DNA of 49,966 nucleotides from Candidatus Binataceae bacterium (lineage in GTDB: Bacteria; Desulfobacterota; Binatia; Binatales; Binataceae): the NCBI GenBank assembly GCA_036495685.1, contig DASXMJ010000066.1, positions 1 to 49,966 on the forward strand. The letters are read 5' to 3'. Below, one piece after another: positions 32,724 through 40,993 of this stretch. Position numbers and translations under genes: made by a program. Numbering within the stretch: position 1 is the first letter of the stretch; each line of letters begins with the position of its first letter. The notes under the pieces are model-generated. The model did not search any database, had not been told where the DNA came from, and saw only the letters and a list, made by a program, of their open reading frames with translations.

Positions 32724-33944
32724 ATGAGTTGGTTGGATAGCGAGCGCGCGCGGCGGCTGGCGTGGCTGGCGCTCGGGGTTTACATCGTCGGGCTGGGAAT
32801 CTCCGCGGTGCTGCGCCTGCAGGGTGATTTTTTTGTTTACTACCGCGCCGGGCACCGCGTGTTGCACGGGCTGGCTATCTATCCCGCAGACGACACCGAT
32901 CGCTTTCTCTACGCACCGATCTTCGCCATCGCCTTCGCGCCTTTCGCGCTGCTTCCGAGGCACGCGGCGCAGGGGTTATGGTTTGTTTTCAACGCCTTGG
33001 GTCTGGTCGCGTTCATCAGCGGTACGGTCATCATGTTGTTCGGCCGCGCGCGCCGCCTGTCCGCCCCGCTGCTCGCGATTCCAGTGCTGCTTTCCGTTCG
33101 ATTTATCGGAAACAATATCGAGCACGGCCAGATTAATTTGCCCATCCTGGCGCTATGCGCGTGGGCAATCGTGTATGCGCGCGAAGACCGCCCCCGGTTG
33201 GCGGGCGTGATGCTCGCTGCGGCAGTCCTGGTCAAGCCGTTCGCACTGCTCGCCACCCTCTATCTTGGCCTGCGAAGAAAGTGGACCGCGCTTGGGTGTG
33301 CACTCATTGCCGGTGCGGCGATGTTTGTCCTCCCGATCTTCTTCTTCGGCGCCGGCCGACTGGGGGAGCAAAGTTCCGCGTACCTGCGCACGGTCGCATC
33401 TATGACCACCCAGTACCGCACCATGCTCACCAACCAATCGGCGGTAGCAGCGGCTGCGCGCCTGATGGTCCGCTTTGTGGATCCGACGCAGGCCGAGGGA
33501 GCCGCGCCATTCCGCATCGGGATGGTGATCGAAGGACTCCTGGTCGGAGCGGTCTCACTGTGGACGGTGCTCGGCGCGTGTGCCGACGAAAGCCGGACCT
33601 TCGGCGATCGCTACGCGGTGGCGGGATTCTTCTGCCTGATGCCGAGTTTCGCACCAATTTCCTGGAAGAGCTATTTTGCCGCGCTTGTGGTTCCTTACAT
33701 GCTCTTGACCGATGAGCTCTGGGGACCGCGAAGGCTTTCCGCCGCGGCGTGGGCGCTGCTGGTCGGGTCGGTGCTTTTGAACTTCCTGCCTGGACGTCGA
33801 CTGAACCGGATCGCCCTCTATTACTCGGCCAATTTCGTCTCATCACTGATGGTGCTGGCCGCAGTCGCGCTCGTCGCGCTGGCCCGGACGCGAAATCCGA
33901 TGGCATCGGTTCCGATTTCGGCGCAAGCTGATCACGCAGGATAA
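32724..33944 (+). CDS. GT87-family (DUF2029) membrane glycosyltransferase
   Basis: 406-aa polytopic protein of the GT-C superfamily, family GT87. About ten hydrophobic segments are visible, starting LAWLALGVYIVGLGISAVL. The first periplasmic loop carries FFVYYRAGHRVLHGLAIYP then FLYAPIFAIAFAPFALLP, the typical GT87 signature with Asp/Tyr near the lipid-phosphate donor site. Relatives transfer mannose or other sugars from polyprenyl-phosphate to lipids in the periplasm. Placement between lpxK and a Kdo/LPS-type kinase suggests it decorates the lipid A core. The ATG at 32724 begins MSWLDSERARRLAW; the frame is open further upstream, overlapping the Trm112 gene. Confidence 0.82.
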   Translation: MSWLDSERARRLAWLALGVYIVGLGISAVLRLQGDFFVYYRAGHRVLHGLAIYPADDTDRFLYAPIFAIAFAPFALLPRHAAQGLWFVFNALGLVAFISGTVIMLFGRARRLSAPLLAIPVLLSVRFIGNNIEHGQINLPILALCAWAIVYAREDRPRLAGVMLAAAVLVKPFALLATLYLGLRRKWTALGCALIAGAAMFVLPIFFFGAGRLGEQSSAYLRTVASMTTQYRTMLTNQSAVAAAARLMVRFVDPTQAEGAAPFRIGMVIEGLLVGAVSLWTVLGACADESRTFGDRYAVAGFFCLMPSFAPISWKSYFAALVVPYMLLTDELWGPRRLSAAAWALLVGSVLLNFLPGRRLNRIALYYSANFVSSLMVLAAVALVALARTRNPMASVPISAQADHAG

Positions 33945-33963
33945 ATTATCGGCGGGTTCTAGT

Positions 33964-34713
33964 ATGAGGCCGCAGGCGCAAACCGAATGGAAACCCGATC
34001 CCAGCTTCGCGCGGCTCACCCTGGGACGGCGCGTGGTTCTGCTGCGCCGCGATATTCTGCGACATGCTCCGACGATCGTGGCAGCGCTGCGCGAGAAGAT
34101 CTCGCCGGGCGCTTCCCCGGGTACGGGCAATCGTGGCAGCGGACACCGCTTGAAGCTGGACGACGGTCCCGAACTTTTCGCCCGGCAGGCGAGACGGGGT
34201 GGACTGGCGCGTTTCCTGGTGCGCGAGACCTTTTTTGGAATCAGCGCACGCCCTTTCAACGAAGTGATCGTTGCCACCAAAGCGTTCCGTCGCGGTGTCC
34301 CCGTCGCGGAGCCGATGGGCGCGATGGTTTGGTGGCTCGCGCCGGGACTGTATCGCGGATTTTTTTTATCGCGTGCCATCGCGGGAATGACGCTGTGGGA
34401 CTTCGTCCGTACCGATGATGACCCGATAGTGCTGAAGCACGTGCTGATGGCAGCTCGCGTCGCGATCGTGACCATGCATGACAAGGGAGTGTTTCACGCG
34501 GACTTGAATCTGCACAATCTTATGGTCACCCAGGCGGGCGAGAGCTTCAAAGTGATGATCCTCGATCTCGACAAGGCGCGCATCTACGATGCTTCGCTGC
34601 ATCCGTCACTGCGCAGCGCAAACGCGCGGCGCCTGTTGCGCTCGGCGCGCAAGCTCGATCCCGCGGGTCGCTACTTCGACGCGAGTGCCCTATCGATTCT
34701 GGATGTGAGCTGA
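33964..34713 (+). CDS. Kdo/lipopolysaccharide kinase (KdkA/WaaP-type)
   Basis: 249-aa eukaryotic-like small-molecule kinase of the InaA/Kdo kinase family. The catalytic loop is GVFHADLNLHNLMV (HxDLN), and the metal-binding segment is VMILDLDKARIY. An N-lobe with FARQARRGGLARFLVRETFFG supplies the Lys/Arg ATP contacts. The enzyme probably phosphorylates Kdo or a core sugar, as KdkA does on single-Kdo lipid A in Haemophilus. It ends the rightward lipid A cluster; the convergent MFS gene begins 9 bp later. A second, different LPS-type kinase is encoded at 44367-45251. Confidence 0.83.
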   Translation: MRPQAQTEWKPDPSFARLTLGRRVVLLRRDILRHAPTIVAALREKISPGASPGTGNRGSGHRLKLDDGPELFARQARRGGLARFLVRETFFGISARPFNEVIVATKAFRRGVPVAEPMGAMVWWLAPGLYRGFFLSRAIAGMTLWDFVRTDDDPIVLKHVLMAARVAIVTMHDKGVFHADLNLHNLMVTQAGESFKVMILDLDKARIYDASLHPSLRSANARRLLRSARKLDPAGRYFDASALSILDVS

Positions 34714-34722
34714 CCCGCCCTC

Positions 34723-35949
34723 TTACGCCGCAGCGGTTTCTCCGATCACGATTCGCGCCCGCTCTTTTGCCAACGGCAGCGTCGCCCGCATCGCCGCTGC
34801 GCTCACAAGCGCGATGGATGCAAACAGCAGCCACGCTCCGGTGTACGCGCCGGATCGATCGAAGATCCGTCCGGCGATTACTGGTCCGGCGGCAAACCCG
34901 AGGGTGTTAAAGAACGCCACTATTCCCAGCAGGGCTCCGAGCCGCCGGTTGCCGAGTGATTCGCCGATTGCCAGAGGGTTGAGGTAGACCGGTGTCTCTC
35001 TCGTCAAGCCAAAGGTCAGCAGGAATGCGGCGACCGCAGCCGGGTATGATGCTCGCAGCAATGCCGCAATGCCAATCGCGCCTGCCACGAAAACGCTCGC
35101 AAGGGTGGCACGCCCGCCGAGACGATCCGCGAAAAGACCGATGGAAAAACTGCCGATCGCACCAAAAATGAACATCGCGCCGAAGATCCCCGCGGCCACG
35201 GTCGGCGTGTAACCGATTCCGCTCAGGTATGGAACCAGGTGTACCCTGAGTCCGACTCCGGCGGTCGCAAAGAGCACCTCCGCGATGGCGATCATCCAGA
35301 ACGATCTCGTCTTCAGCGCCTCGCCGACTTCGAGACCCGGGAGAGTCGATTCGGCGGCGATCTGCGAGGGGAACGAGCCGGGCCGCGTGCGCAGGAATGC
35401 CGTCAGTAGTGGAATCACGATCAGCAAGATCGGCATGCCCATGGCGAAAAACGCAACCCGAAAGCCGAAATGAAGGACTAGGTAGTTGGCCCAGATCGTC
35501 ACCACGGTACTGCCGAGCGGAATTCCGGCGAATGCTACTCCCAGCGCCGCTCCGCGCCGGGCCCGAAACCAGTTGGTGACTACCAGCGCGGTGGGGATGA
35601 TCGTCGAGGCGGTAATCCCAACCCCCAGCACGACAAAAATCAGAAGAAAGGCGGCCGCCGAGTTCGCACGGCTGAGCGCCATATAGCCGCCCCCCACCAT
35701 CGCGGCGCCCGCGATCATCACCGGGCGCGCGCCAATCCGATCCAGCAGCGACCCTAGCAGCGGGCTGCTCAGTCCGGCCGCCAGCGGCGCCACCGCACTC
35801 AATGCCGAAAACCATGCCCGACTCCATCCAAAGTGTCTCACTACCGGGAGGAAGAACACTCCGCCCGCGTTCACCGGTCCCCAGATCAAAAACAGCGTTG
35901 CGAACAGAGTCACCAGGATCAACCAACGCTCTTTGCTTTCTTCGGCCAT
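34723..35949 (-). CDS. Major facilitator superfamily transporter
   Basis: 408-aa MFS permease with twelve predicted membrane helices. The loop 2-3 motif A appears as GSLLDRIGARPVMIAGA and its repeat in the second half as GLFADRLGGRATLAS. The opening WLILVTLFATLFLIWGPVNAGGVFF and the pattern around FGWSRAWFSALSAV resemble the OFA/monocarboxylate-type MFS branch, so an organic-acid substrate is possible but not shown. It lies downstream of the LysR-type gene on the same strand, 143 bp away, and its upstream region has the dyad also found at the lysR start. Local control by that regulator is likely. Confidence 0.85.
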   Translation of the reverse strand: MAEESKERWLILVTLFATLFLIWGPVNAGGVFFLPVVRHFGWSRAWFSALSAVAPLAAGLSSPLLGSLLDRIGARPVMIAGAAMVGGGYMALSRANSAAAFLLIFVVLGVGITASTIIPTALVVTNWFRARRGAALGVAFAGIPLGSTVVTIWANYLVLHFGFRVAFFAMGMPILLIVIPLLTAFLRTRPGSFPSQIAAESTLPGLEVGEALKTRSFWMIAIAEVLFATAGVGLRVHLVPYLSGIGYTPTVAAGIFGAMFIFGAIGSFSIGLFADRLGGRATLASVFVAGAIGIAALLRASYPAAVAAFLLTFGLTRETPVYLNPLAIGESLGNRRLGALLGIVAFFNTLGFAAGPVIAGRIFDRSGAYTGAWLLFASIALVSAAAMRATLPLAKERARIVIGETAAA

Positions 35950-36055
35950 GGTTCACCTCGCCGCTCGCGAGCTCGATTATGGTTCGCGCGAACTCGGCCC
36001 AACCATCTTTCTCACGCAGCGCCGCTCGTGAAACTGGAAAAACGCGCACAGCGCC

Positions 36056-36071
36056 TGTGCATTTTTTCACA
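36056..36071 (-). promoter_or_regulatory. LysR-type operator candidate upstream of the MFS gene
   Basis: On the minus strand this reads TGTGAAAAAATGCACA, a TGT-N10-ACA dyad extended to CCTGTG...CACAGG. It matches the site at the lysR start in 15 of 16 positions. It is about 107 bp upstream of the MFS start codon. Confidence 0.45.
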
Positions 36072-36092
36072 GGGGCGACTCGGGATCGGGTG

Positions 36093-37031
36093 TCAAACCC
36101 GGGATGGAGTCCGGCGTTGCGCCCGCCGGCCGTGACGCAGAAAGCTTGCGTTCTGCTCGAACGCGGCAGCGACTGCGGCAGCCACGGCGCGCACCCGAGC
36201 AGTCCGCCGCAGGTCTTCATGCATGACCAGCCACACGCTTCGAAGCGTTGGCACCTGATCGGGCCACACCCGCACCAATTCCGGAAAATCGTCGCCCAGG
36301 AAGCAGGCCAGCTCGCTGATGCCCAAGCCCACGGCGGTGGCCTTCACCTGTAGGAACCGGTCGTTGCTCCGCACCGTGGTGCGGGCGCCGTCGAGCGATT
36401 CGCCGGTGAAGCGGGGCCCCATTCCCTGGGGCCATCCTGCGTAAGTGATTATGTCATGCCCGCGCAGACCCTCGCCCCGCGTGGGAGTTCCGCGTGCAGC
36501 CAGGTATTGGGGCGACACATACAGCGCAAAGCCGACCGCTCCCAGTTTTCGACAGATTAGGCTTGCACCCGACGGTCGACTGAGGTTGAAACGCACCGCC
36601 AGGTCGATCTCGCGCCGCGCGATGTCGAGCGCGCGAACTCCCGGAAGGAGATCTATTTGCAACTCGGGATGAGTTTCTCGAAGCGCAACGAGGCTCGGCA
36701 CGATGATCGCGTATGCGAGCGCATCGGTCGAGGTAAGCCGGACTGATCCCGCGATACGGGTATCGTGACCCGCCACTAACCTCTCCAGGTTCACGGCGGC
36801 AGACTCCATGGTCTCGCATTGCCGCAAGATCGACTGCCCCGCTGCAGTGATCGAAAAGCCCTCCGGCGTGCGGCTCAGCAGTTTCGCTGCAAGCCGTTCC
36901 TCGAGCACCGCGATCCTCCGCGCCACCGTGACGTGGTCGACCTCCAACACCCGCGCGGCTCCGGAAAGGCTGCCCTCTCTGCAGAGGGCAAGGAAGAACC
37001 GAATGTTGTCCCAATCCCACTTTCCACTCAT
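36093..37031 (-). CDS. LysR-family transcriptional regulator
   Basis: 312-aa LTTR. The N-terminal helix-turn-helix is WDNIRFFLALCREGSLSGAARVLEVDHVTVARRIAVLEERL (residues ~7-47), followed by the linker helix and a periplasmic-binding-type effector domain (RIAGSVRLTSTDALAYAIIVPSLVAL; LPGVRALDIARREIDLAVRF; LVCRK-like LICRKLGAVGFALYVSP). It resembles the LTTR group with H-V-T-V-A-R-R recognition helices that act on adjacent transporters. The start codon lies 3 bp from a TGT-N10-ACA dyad, also found before the downstream MFS gene, suggesting autorepression plus control of that gene. The effector is unknown. Confidence 0.88.
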   Translation of the reverse strand: MSGKWDWDNIRFFLALCREGSLSGAARVLEVDHVTVARRIAVLEERLAAKLLSRTPEGFSITAAGQSILRQCETMESAAVNLERLVAGHDTRIAGSVRLTSTDALAYAIIVPSLVALRETHPELQIDLLPGVRALDIARREIDLAVRFNLSRPSGASLICRKLGAVGFALYVSPQYLAARGTPTRGEGLRGHDIITYAGWPQGMGPRFTGESLDGARTTVRSNDRFLQVKATAVGLGISELACFLGDDFPELVRVWPDQVPTLRSVWLVMHEDLRRTARVRAVAAAVAAAFEQNASFLRHGRRAQRRTPSRV

Positions 37032-37034
37032 AGT

Positions 37035-37050
37035 TGTTCATTTTTTCACA
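37035..37050 (-). promoter_or_regulatory. LysR-type operator candidate at the lysR start
   Basis: TGTGAAAAAATGAACA on the minus strand, a TGT-N10-ACA dyad ending three bases before the lysR-type ATG. Its position would overlap the ribosome-binding region, so binding would block expression. It differs by one base from the site before the MFS gene. Confidence 0.45.
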
Positions 37051-37099
37051 CCCTCCAGGAGGAGCAAGCCGGTATCACTCGGGCCGAGCGCCCAGCGCC

Positions 37100-37288
37100 G
37101 GTTCGGGTGGTAGCGGCTTGGCCCGGGCGAGGTCGACGGGTCGGTGGAACCGCGGGTGCGGTCCGTCAAGCTAAGCGCGCTTTATCGCGATGGCTTCGAT
37201 CTCAACGCGGGCTATGCGGGGAAGTGCCGCGGCTTGCACGGTGGAACGGGCCGGGTACGGCGCCGAGAGGTGCTCGCCATTGATGCGC
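37100..37288 (+). repeat. Direct repeat, copy A (ridA 3' end and flank)
   Basis: About 190 bp nearly identical to 38318-38508 in the same orientation. Over the best part (37131-37288) I count roughly ten differences by eye. The left ~30 bp align less well. The two copies bracket the frameshifted methyltransferase gene. Confidence 0.75.
37171..37288 (-). pseudogene. Truncated ridA fragment (C-terminal ~39 codons)
   Basis: Read on the minus strand, this gives RINGEHLSAPYPARSTVQAA and then ALPRIARVEIEAIAIKRA followed by TAG. It is the C-terminal third of RidA, including the Arg of PARST and the Glu of VEIEAIA, with no stop or frameshift but no start. It differs from the intact copy (38390-38770) at only a few residues. 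Loss of the N-terminal part at about 37289 marks a duplication or insertion junction. Confidence 0.75.
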
Positions 37289-37420
37289 CCAGTGGATGAA
37301 CTCCATCACTAATAATGTCTGGGATAGAATTGATGTCTGACGAGTTGTCGAGTTACATTCTGCTGCACGCTCAAGCCTAACTAGCCACCATTCTCACAAC
37401 AGAACTGCTATCGAGTCACC

Positions 37421-38262
37421 ATGGATGAGCGGCTGAGAACCAACCTAACGAAATGGAACGCGGTGGTGCCATTGCACGCTCGCTCCAAGATGTACGATGT
37501 CGCAGGTTTCAAAGCTGGACGAATCTCGCTCCATGAGCTCGAGCTTGCGGAGGTCGGTGACTCCATGAGCTCGAGCTTGCGGAGGTCGGTGACGTACGAG
37601 GCAAGTCCTTGCTCCATCTGCAGTGCCACTTCGGTCTCGATACCCTGTCATGGGCACGACTCGGAGCAGAGGTTACGGGCCTCGATTTCTCTGACGAGGC
37701 AATCAAGCTTGCACGATCTCTCAGCAATGAGATCAAAATTCCTGCGCGCTTTATCTGCGCCGATATTTACGAGGTACCGTCGGCGGTCGACCAACAATTC
37801 GACATAGTTTTCACTTCCTACGGGGCAATTACTTGGCTGCCCGATATGCCGCGCTGGGGGCAGATCATCGCGCGGTCACTCAAACCCGGCGGATTCTTCT
37901 ATATTGCTGACCAACATCCCTTGGCCAGTATCTTCGATAATCGGGACGATTCGTCCCAGCTAGCAATCCAATATCCCTATTTCCACCATGAGATGATCAC
38001 TACTTCTGGCGGTCAAGACTACGCTGACCCTTCATACAAGAACGAGCATGATAATGCCGAATGGATTCACACGGTCGACAGTATCATTAGCGCACTGATC
38101 GAGGCCGGGCTCCAGATCGAATTCTTTCACGAGCATTCCGCGTGTCCATGGCAGATGTTTCCCTTCTGCGAACGCGCCGGGCCAGGTCTGTGGCATATCA
38201 GAGGTGATTTGATCCCGCTGATTTTCTCGCTCGGAGCGCGCAAGCCGAAGGTGCCCCCTTAG
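37421..38262 (+). pseudogene. Class I SAM methyltransferase, frameshifted by a 32-bp tandem duplication
   Basis: The N-terminal part reads MDERLRTNLTKWNAVVPLHA and onwards to HELELAEVGD, then frame is lost. If one of the two identical 32-bp units is removed, it continues without break into VRGKSLLHLQCHFGLDTLSW, ARLGAEVTGLDFSDEAIKLA and on to the stop at 38262, giving 269 aa. Motif I (LHLQCHFGLDTLSWARLG), the acidic residue in VTGLDFS, DIVFTSYGAITWL and LKPGGFFYIADQHPL identify a class I methyltransferase of unknown substrate. Base composition is visibly less GC-rich than neighbours, suggesting transfer. As read, the gene is off, unless translation restarts at TTG 37609, which would lack the N-terminal lid. 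It could be a phase-variable gene or a young pseudogene. Confidence 0.8.
37529..37592 (+). repeat. Perfect 32-bp tandem duplication
   Basis: Two identical 32-bp units (37529-37560 and 37561-37592), each beginning CTCCATGAGCTCGAG and ending GAGGTCGGTGA. Since 32 is not a multiple of 3, the extra copy shifts the reading frame of the methyltransferase gene. Confidence 0.95.
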
Positions 38263-38317
38263 TCGAGAGCTGCTAAGGGGGTCGGGCTATCAGGAAAAGG
38301 GGGGGGCTGAGCGCAAC

Positions 38318-38508
38318 GCGCAGGTGCTGGTGGCAGCGGGTGGACCGGGAGTCGACGGGTCGGTGGCACCGCGGGTGCGGTCCGGCAAGCTAAGCGCGCT
38401 TCATCGCGATAGCTTCGATCTCAACGCGGGCTTTGCGGGGAAGTGCCGCGGCTTGCATGGTGGAACGGGCCGGGTACGGCGGCGAGAGGTGCTCGCCATA
38501 AATGCGGT
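38318..38508 (+). repeat. Direct repeat, copy B (inside and downstream of intact ridA)
   Basis: This partner of 37100-37288 covers the 3' third of the intact ridA gene and about 70 bp beyond its stop. Same orientation; the copies start about 1.2 kb apart. Confidence 0.75.
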
Positions 38509-38770
38509 TGACCACGTCGAAGTCACCGAGGTCGGCCAAAAAGATAGTGGTCTTGACGATATTCTGAAACCCGAGCCCCGCCTCCGCGAGCACCTCGTGC
38601 AGGTTTTCCAGTGCTCTGCGGGTTTCCGCCTCAACACCACCCGCAACCAGTGCACCGGATTTCGGATCGAGTCCGATCTGACCCGAGCAAAACACCCATC
38701 CCTGCTCCTCGATTGCCTGCGAGTAGGGACCAATCGCCGCAGGAGCGCCCGAGGTCTGGATGGGTTTCAT
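38390..38770 (-). CDS. ridA: RidA-family enamine/imine deaminase
   Basis: 126-aa RidA (YjgF/YER057c/UK114) protein, which hydrolyses reactive 2-aminoacrylate-type enamines from PLP enzymes. The key residues are present: Tyr in AAIGPYSQAIE, the substrate Arg in PPYPARSTMQAA, and the Glu in RVEIEAIAM. FCSGQIGLDPKSGALV and LGFQNIVKTTIFLADLGDF are typical. It is a cytosolic homotrimer by family. It lies 6 bp after spoT and is the last gene of the long leftward string. Its 3' end has been copied to 37171-37288. Confidence 0.93.
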   Translation of the reverse strand: MKPIQTSGAPAAIGPYSQAIEEQGWVFCSGQIGLDPKSGALVAGGVEAETRRALENLHEVLAEAGLGFQNIVKTTIFLADLGDFDVVNRIYGEHLSPPYPARSTMQAAALPRKARVEIEAIAMKRA

Positions 38771-38776
38771 CGTGAG

Positions 38777-40993
38777 TCAGGCCAGGAAGCGGTTGCCGTT
38801 CTGGTAGCCGATGCGCGACACGCGCATCACCCCTTCGATCGCGCCGATGGAACTCATCAGGTTATTGAGCTGACGCGCGCTGGTGACGCTCACCTCGAAC
38901 AGCGACAGCGCCCGACCGTCATTGCCGCGCGTCTTCACCTCGGCCGTCGAGATGTTCACCCCGGCCGCCGCGATGGTCCGAGTCATCGCGGCCAGCAGAC
39001 CCGGCTGATCAACGCAGAGCACTTCCAGTCGAATTGGACGCGGAGACTCATCACCATCCTTCCACACCACTGGCACCCGCCGTTGGGGGTCGGTATTCAG
39101 GGCGTGGGGACAGCCTGCCAGATGAATCGTCACACCGCGCCCGCGGGTGATGAATCCGGTGATCGCCTCGCCGGGAAGCGGATTGCAGCAGCGCGCAAAC
39201 CGCACCAGCACGTCACCGACCCCCGACACCACGACCGCACCACTGGCGGGCTTGCGCGCGCCCCGATCCTTGAGCGCCGGCTGGGCGGAGGCGGGAAGCT
39301 TCGATTCGCGGTAGACCTTGAGTTCGTCGGGCGTGAGCAGTTTCGCGAGCAGCTGGCCGGGGGTCACCAGGCCATACCCCACCGCGGCGATGAGGCTATC
39401 GACGTCCTTCTGCGAGAAGTCTTTGAGCACCGTTTCGAGGCGCTTTGCGCTACGCAGTTCCGCGACGTTTAGCCTGAGCGGGGTGAGCTCATGATCGATG
39501 AGCGAGATGCCGAGAGCGAGCGAGCGTTCAGCTTCCTGCGCCCGCAACCATTGTCGGATCCGTGACTTCGCGCGCGCCGTGACGCAGTAGTTCCCCCAAT
39601 CTTTGCCGGGGGTCTGCCGTTCGGAGGTGAGTACTTCGATGGTATCCCCCGACCGTAGTCGTTGACGCAGGGGAACCATCCGGCCATTGATGCGCGCTCC
39701 GGAGAGGTGGTTGCCGACCTGCGAATGGATGCGGTAGGCGAAGTCGATTACCGACGCCCCTTGCGGAAAGTTGAGGACGTCGCCCTTGGGGGTGAACACG
39801 AAGACTTCCTCGGGGAACAGGTCGTCCTTGACGGTGGAAAGAAATTCCTGGGGATCTTTCAGGTTCTGCTGCCACTCGATCAGCCGCCGCAACCATGCGA
39901 AGCGTTCGGTCTCGCGCAGATCCTTCGCACCCGCGTTGCCGCCCTTGTAGCTCCAGTGCGCCGCGATTCCTTCTTCCGCCACCCGGTGCATCTCTGCGGT
40001 CCGAATCTGCACTTCCATGCGCTGTCCGCGTGGACCGATCATGGTGGTGTGCAGCGACTGATACATGTTGGCCTTGGGCAGCGCGATATAGTCCTTGAAC
40101 CGCCCAGGCACCGGCTTCCAACTCGCGTGCACCACGCCGAGGGCTTCGTAGCATTCACGCACCGTAGCCACGATGATTCGGAATGCGACCAGGTCATAGA
40201 TCTGCTCGAACGACAGACCCAGGTCGCTCATCTTGCCGTGGATGGAATAGAAATGCTTGGGCCGGCCGGTTACTTCGGCTTTGACCCCGGATTCCTCGAG
40301 CCGGCGCGACAGGATCGCGATCACGTCGCGGATGTATTCCTCGCGCTCCTTGCGCGTCTTGGCAACGAAGGCCTTGAGCGTCGAGTATGCGGGAGGGTTC
40401 AGATAGCGGAATGCGTTGTCCTCGAGTTCCGACTTAAGCCAGTAGATTCCGAGGCGATGTGCGATGGGAGCATAGATTTCCAAGGTTTCGCGGGAAATTT
40501 CCGACTGCCGCTCGCTGCTCAACGAATCCAGGGTCCGCATGTTGTGCAGGCGATCGGCGAGTTTGATGAGGACCACCCGGATGTCGCGCGACATCGCGAT
40601 GATCATCTTGCGGAAATTCTCGGCTTGCTTCTCGGCGCGGCTTTGGAAGGTGATCTTGGAGACCTTGGTCATTCCATCGACCAGCTCGGCCACCTCGGAG
40701 CCGAACTTCTCGCGAACTTCGTCGAGCGGGGTGGCGGTGTCTTCCACCACGTCGTGCAAAAGAGCGGTCACGATCGATGCGACGTCAAGCTTGAGCTCTG
40801 CCGCGATGGTGGCTACGGCGAGCGGATGACTGACGAACGGCTCGCCGGAGAGACGTTTCTGCTCGGCGTGTTTGCCTGCCGCAAATTCATAAGCGCTGTG
40901 AATCAAGCCGAGGTCGGCCTGGGGGTTGTAGGTACCAACCTTCTGGATCAGCTCTTCGAGCTGGTCGGGTGTCTCTCGGGCTAGCTCTGCCAC
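38777..40993 (-). CDS. spoT: Bifunctional (p)ppGpp synthetase/hydrolase SpoT/Rel
   Basis: 738-aa long RSH enzyme controlling the stringent response. The HD hydrolase domain (~35-160) keeps its metal residues (SHPLAVA, LLHDVVEDT, IKLADRLHNMRT). The synthetase domain (~240-350) keeps GRPKHFYSIHGKM, YDLVAFRIIV, GRFKDYIALPKANMYQSLHT and EVQIRTAEMHRVAEEGIAAHWSYK. A TGS domain follows (~397-458, VFVFTPKGDVLNFPQGASVIDFAY) and an ACT domain ends the protein (~665-735). Both activities look intact, so this is likely the sole or main Rel of the cell. It starts at GTG, overlapping the gmk stop by 13 bp. The usual rpoZ between gmk and spoT is not here. Confidence 0.95.
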   Translation of the reverse strand: MAELARETPDQLEELIQKVGTYNPQADLGLIHSAYEFAAGKHAEQKRLSGEPFVSHPLAVATIAAELKLDVASIVTALLHDVVEDTATPLDEVREKFGSEVAELVDGMTKVSKITFQSRAEKQAENFRKMIIAMSRDIRVVLIKLADRLHNMRTLDSLSSERQSEISRETLEIYAPIAHRLGIYWLKSELEDNAFRYLNPPAYSTLKAFVAKTRKEREEYIRDVIAILSRRLEESGVKAEVTGRPKHFYSIHGKMSDLGLSFEQIYDLVAFRIIVATVRECYEALGVVHASWKPVPGRFKDYIALPKANMYQSLHTTMIGPRGQRMEVQIRTAEMHRVAEEGIAAHWSYKGGNAGAKDLRETERFAWLRRLIEWQQNLKDPQEFLSTVKDDLFPEEVFVFTPKGDVLNFPQGASVIDFAYRIHSQVGNHLSGARINGRMVPLRQRLRSGDTIEVLTSERQTPGKDWGNYCVTARAKSRIRQWLRAQEAERSLALGISLIDHELTPLRLNVAELRSAKRLETVLKDFSQKDVDSLIAAVGYGLVTPGQLLAKLLTPDELKVYRESKLPASAQPALKDRGARKPASGAVVVSGVGDVLVRFARCCNPLPGEAITGFITRGRGVTIHLAGCPHALNTDPQRRVPVVWKDGDESPRPIRLEVLCVDQPGLLAAMTRTIAAAGVNISTAEVKTRGNDGRALSLFEVSVTSARQLNNLMSSIGAIEGVMRVSRIGYQNGNRFLA

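Larger units (their letters stand above)
37051..37420. other. Intergenic stretch with ridA fragment and repeat
   Basis: No intact gene here. From about 37100 to 37288 it carries a copy of the ridA 3' end and its downstream flank. The remaining ~130 bp before the methyltransferase start are less GC-rich than average and hold no recognised element. Confidence 0.5.
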
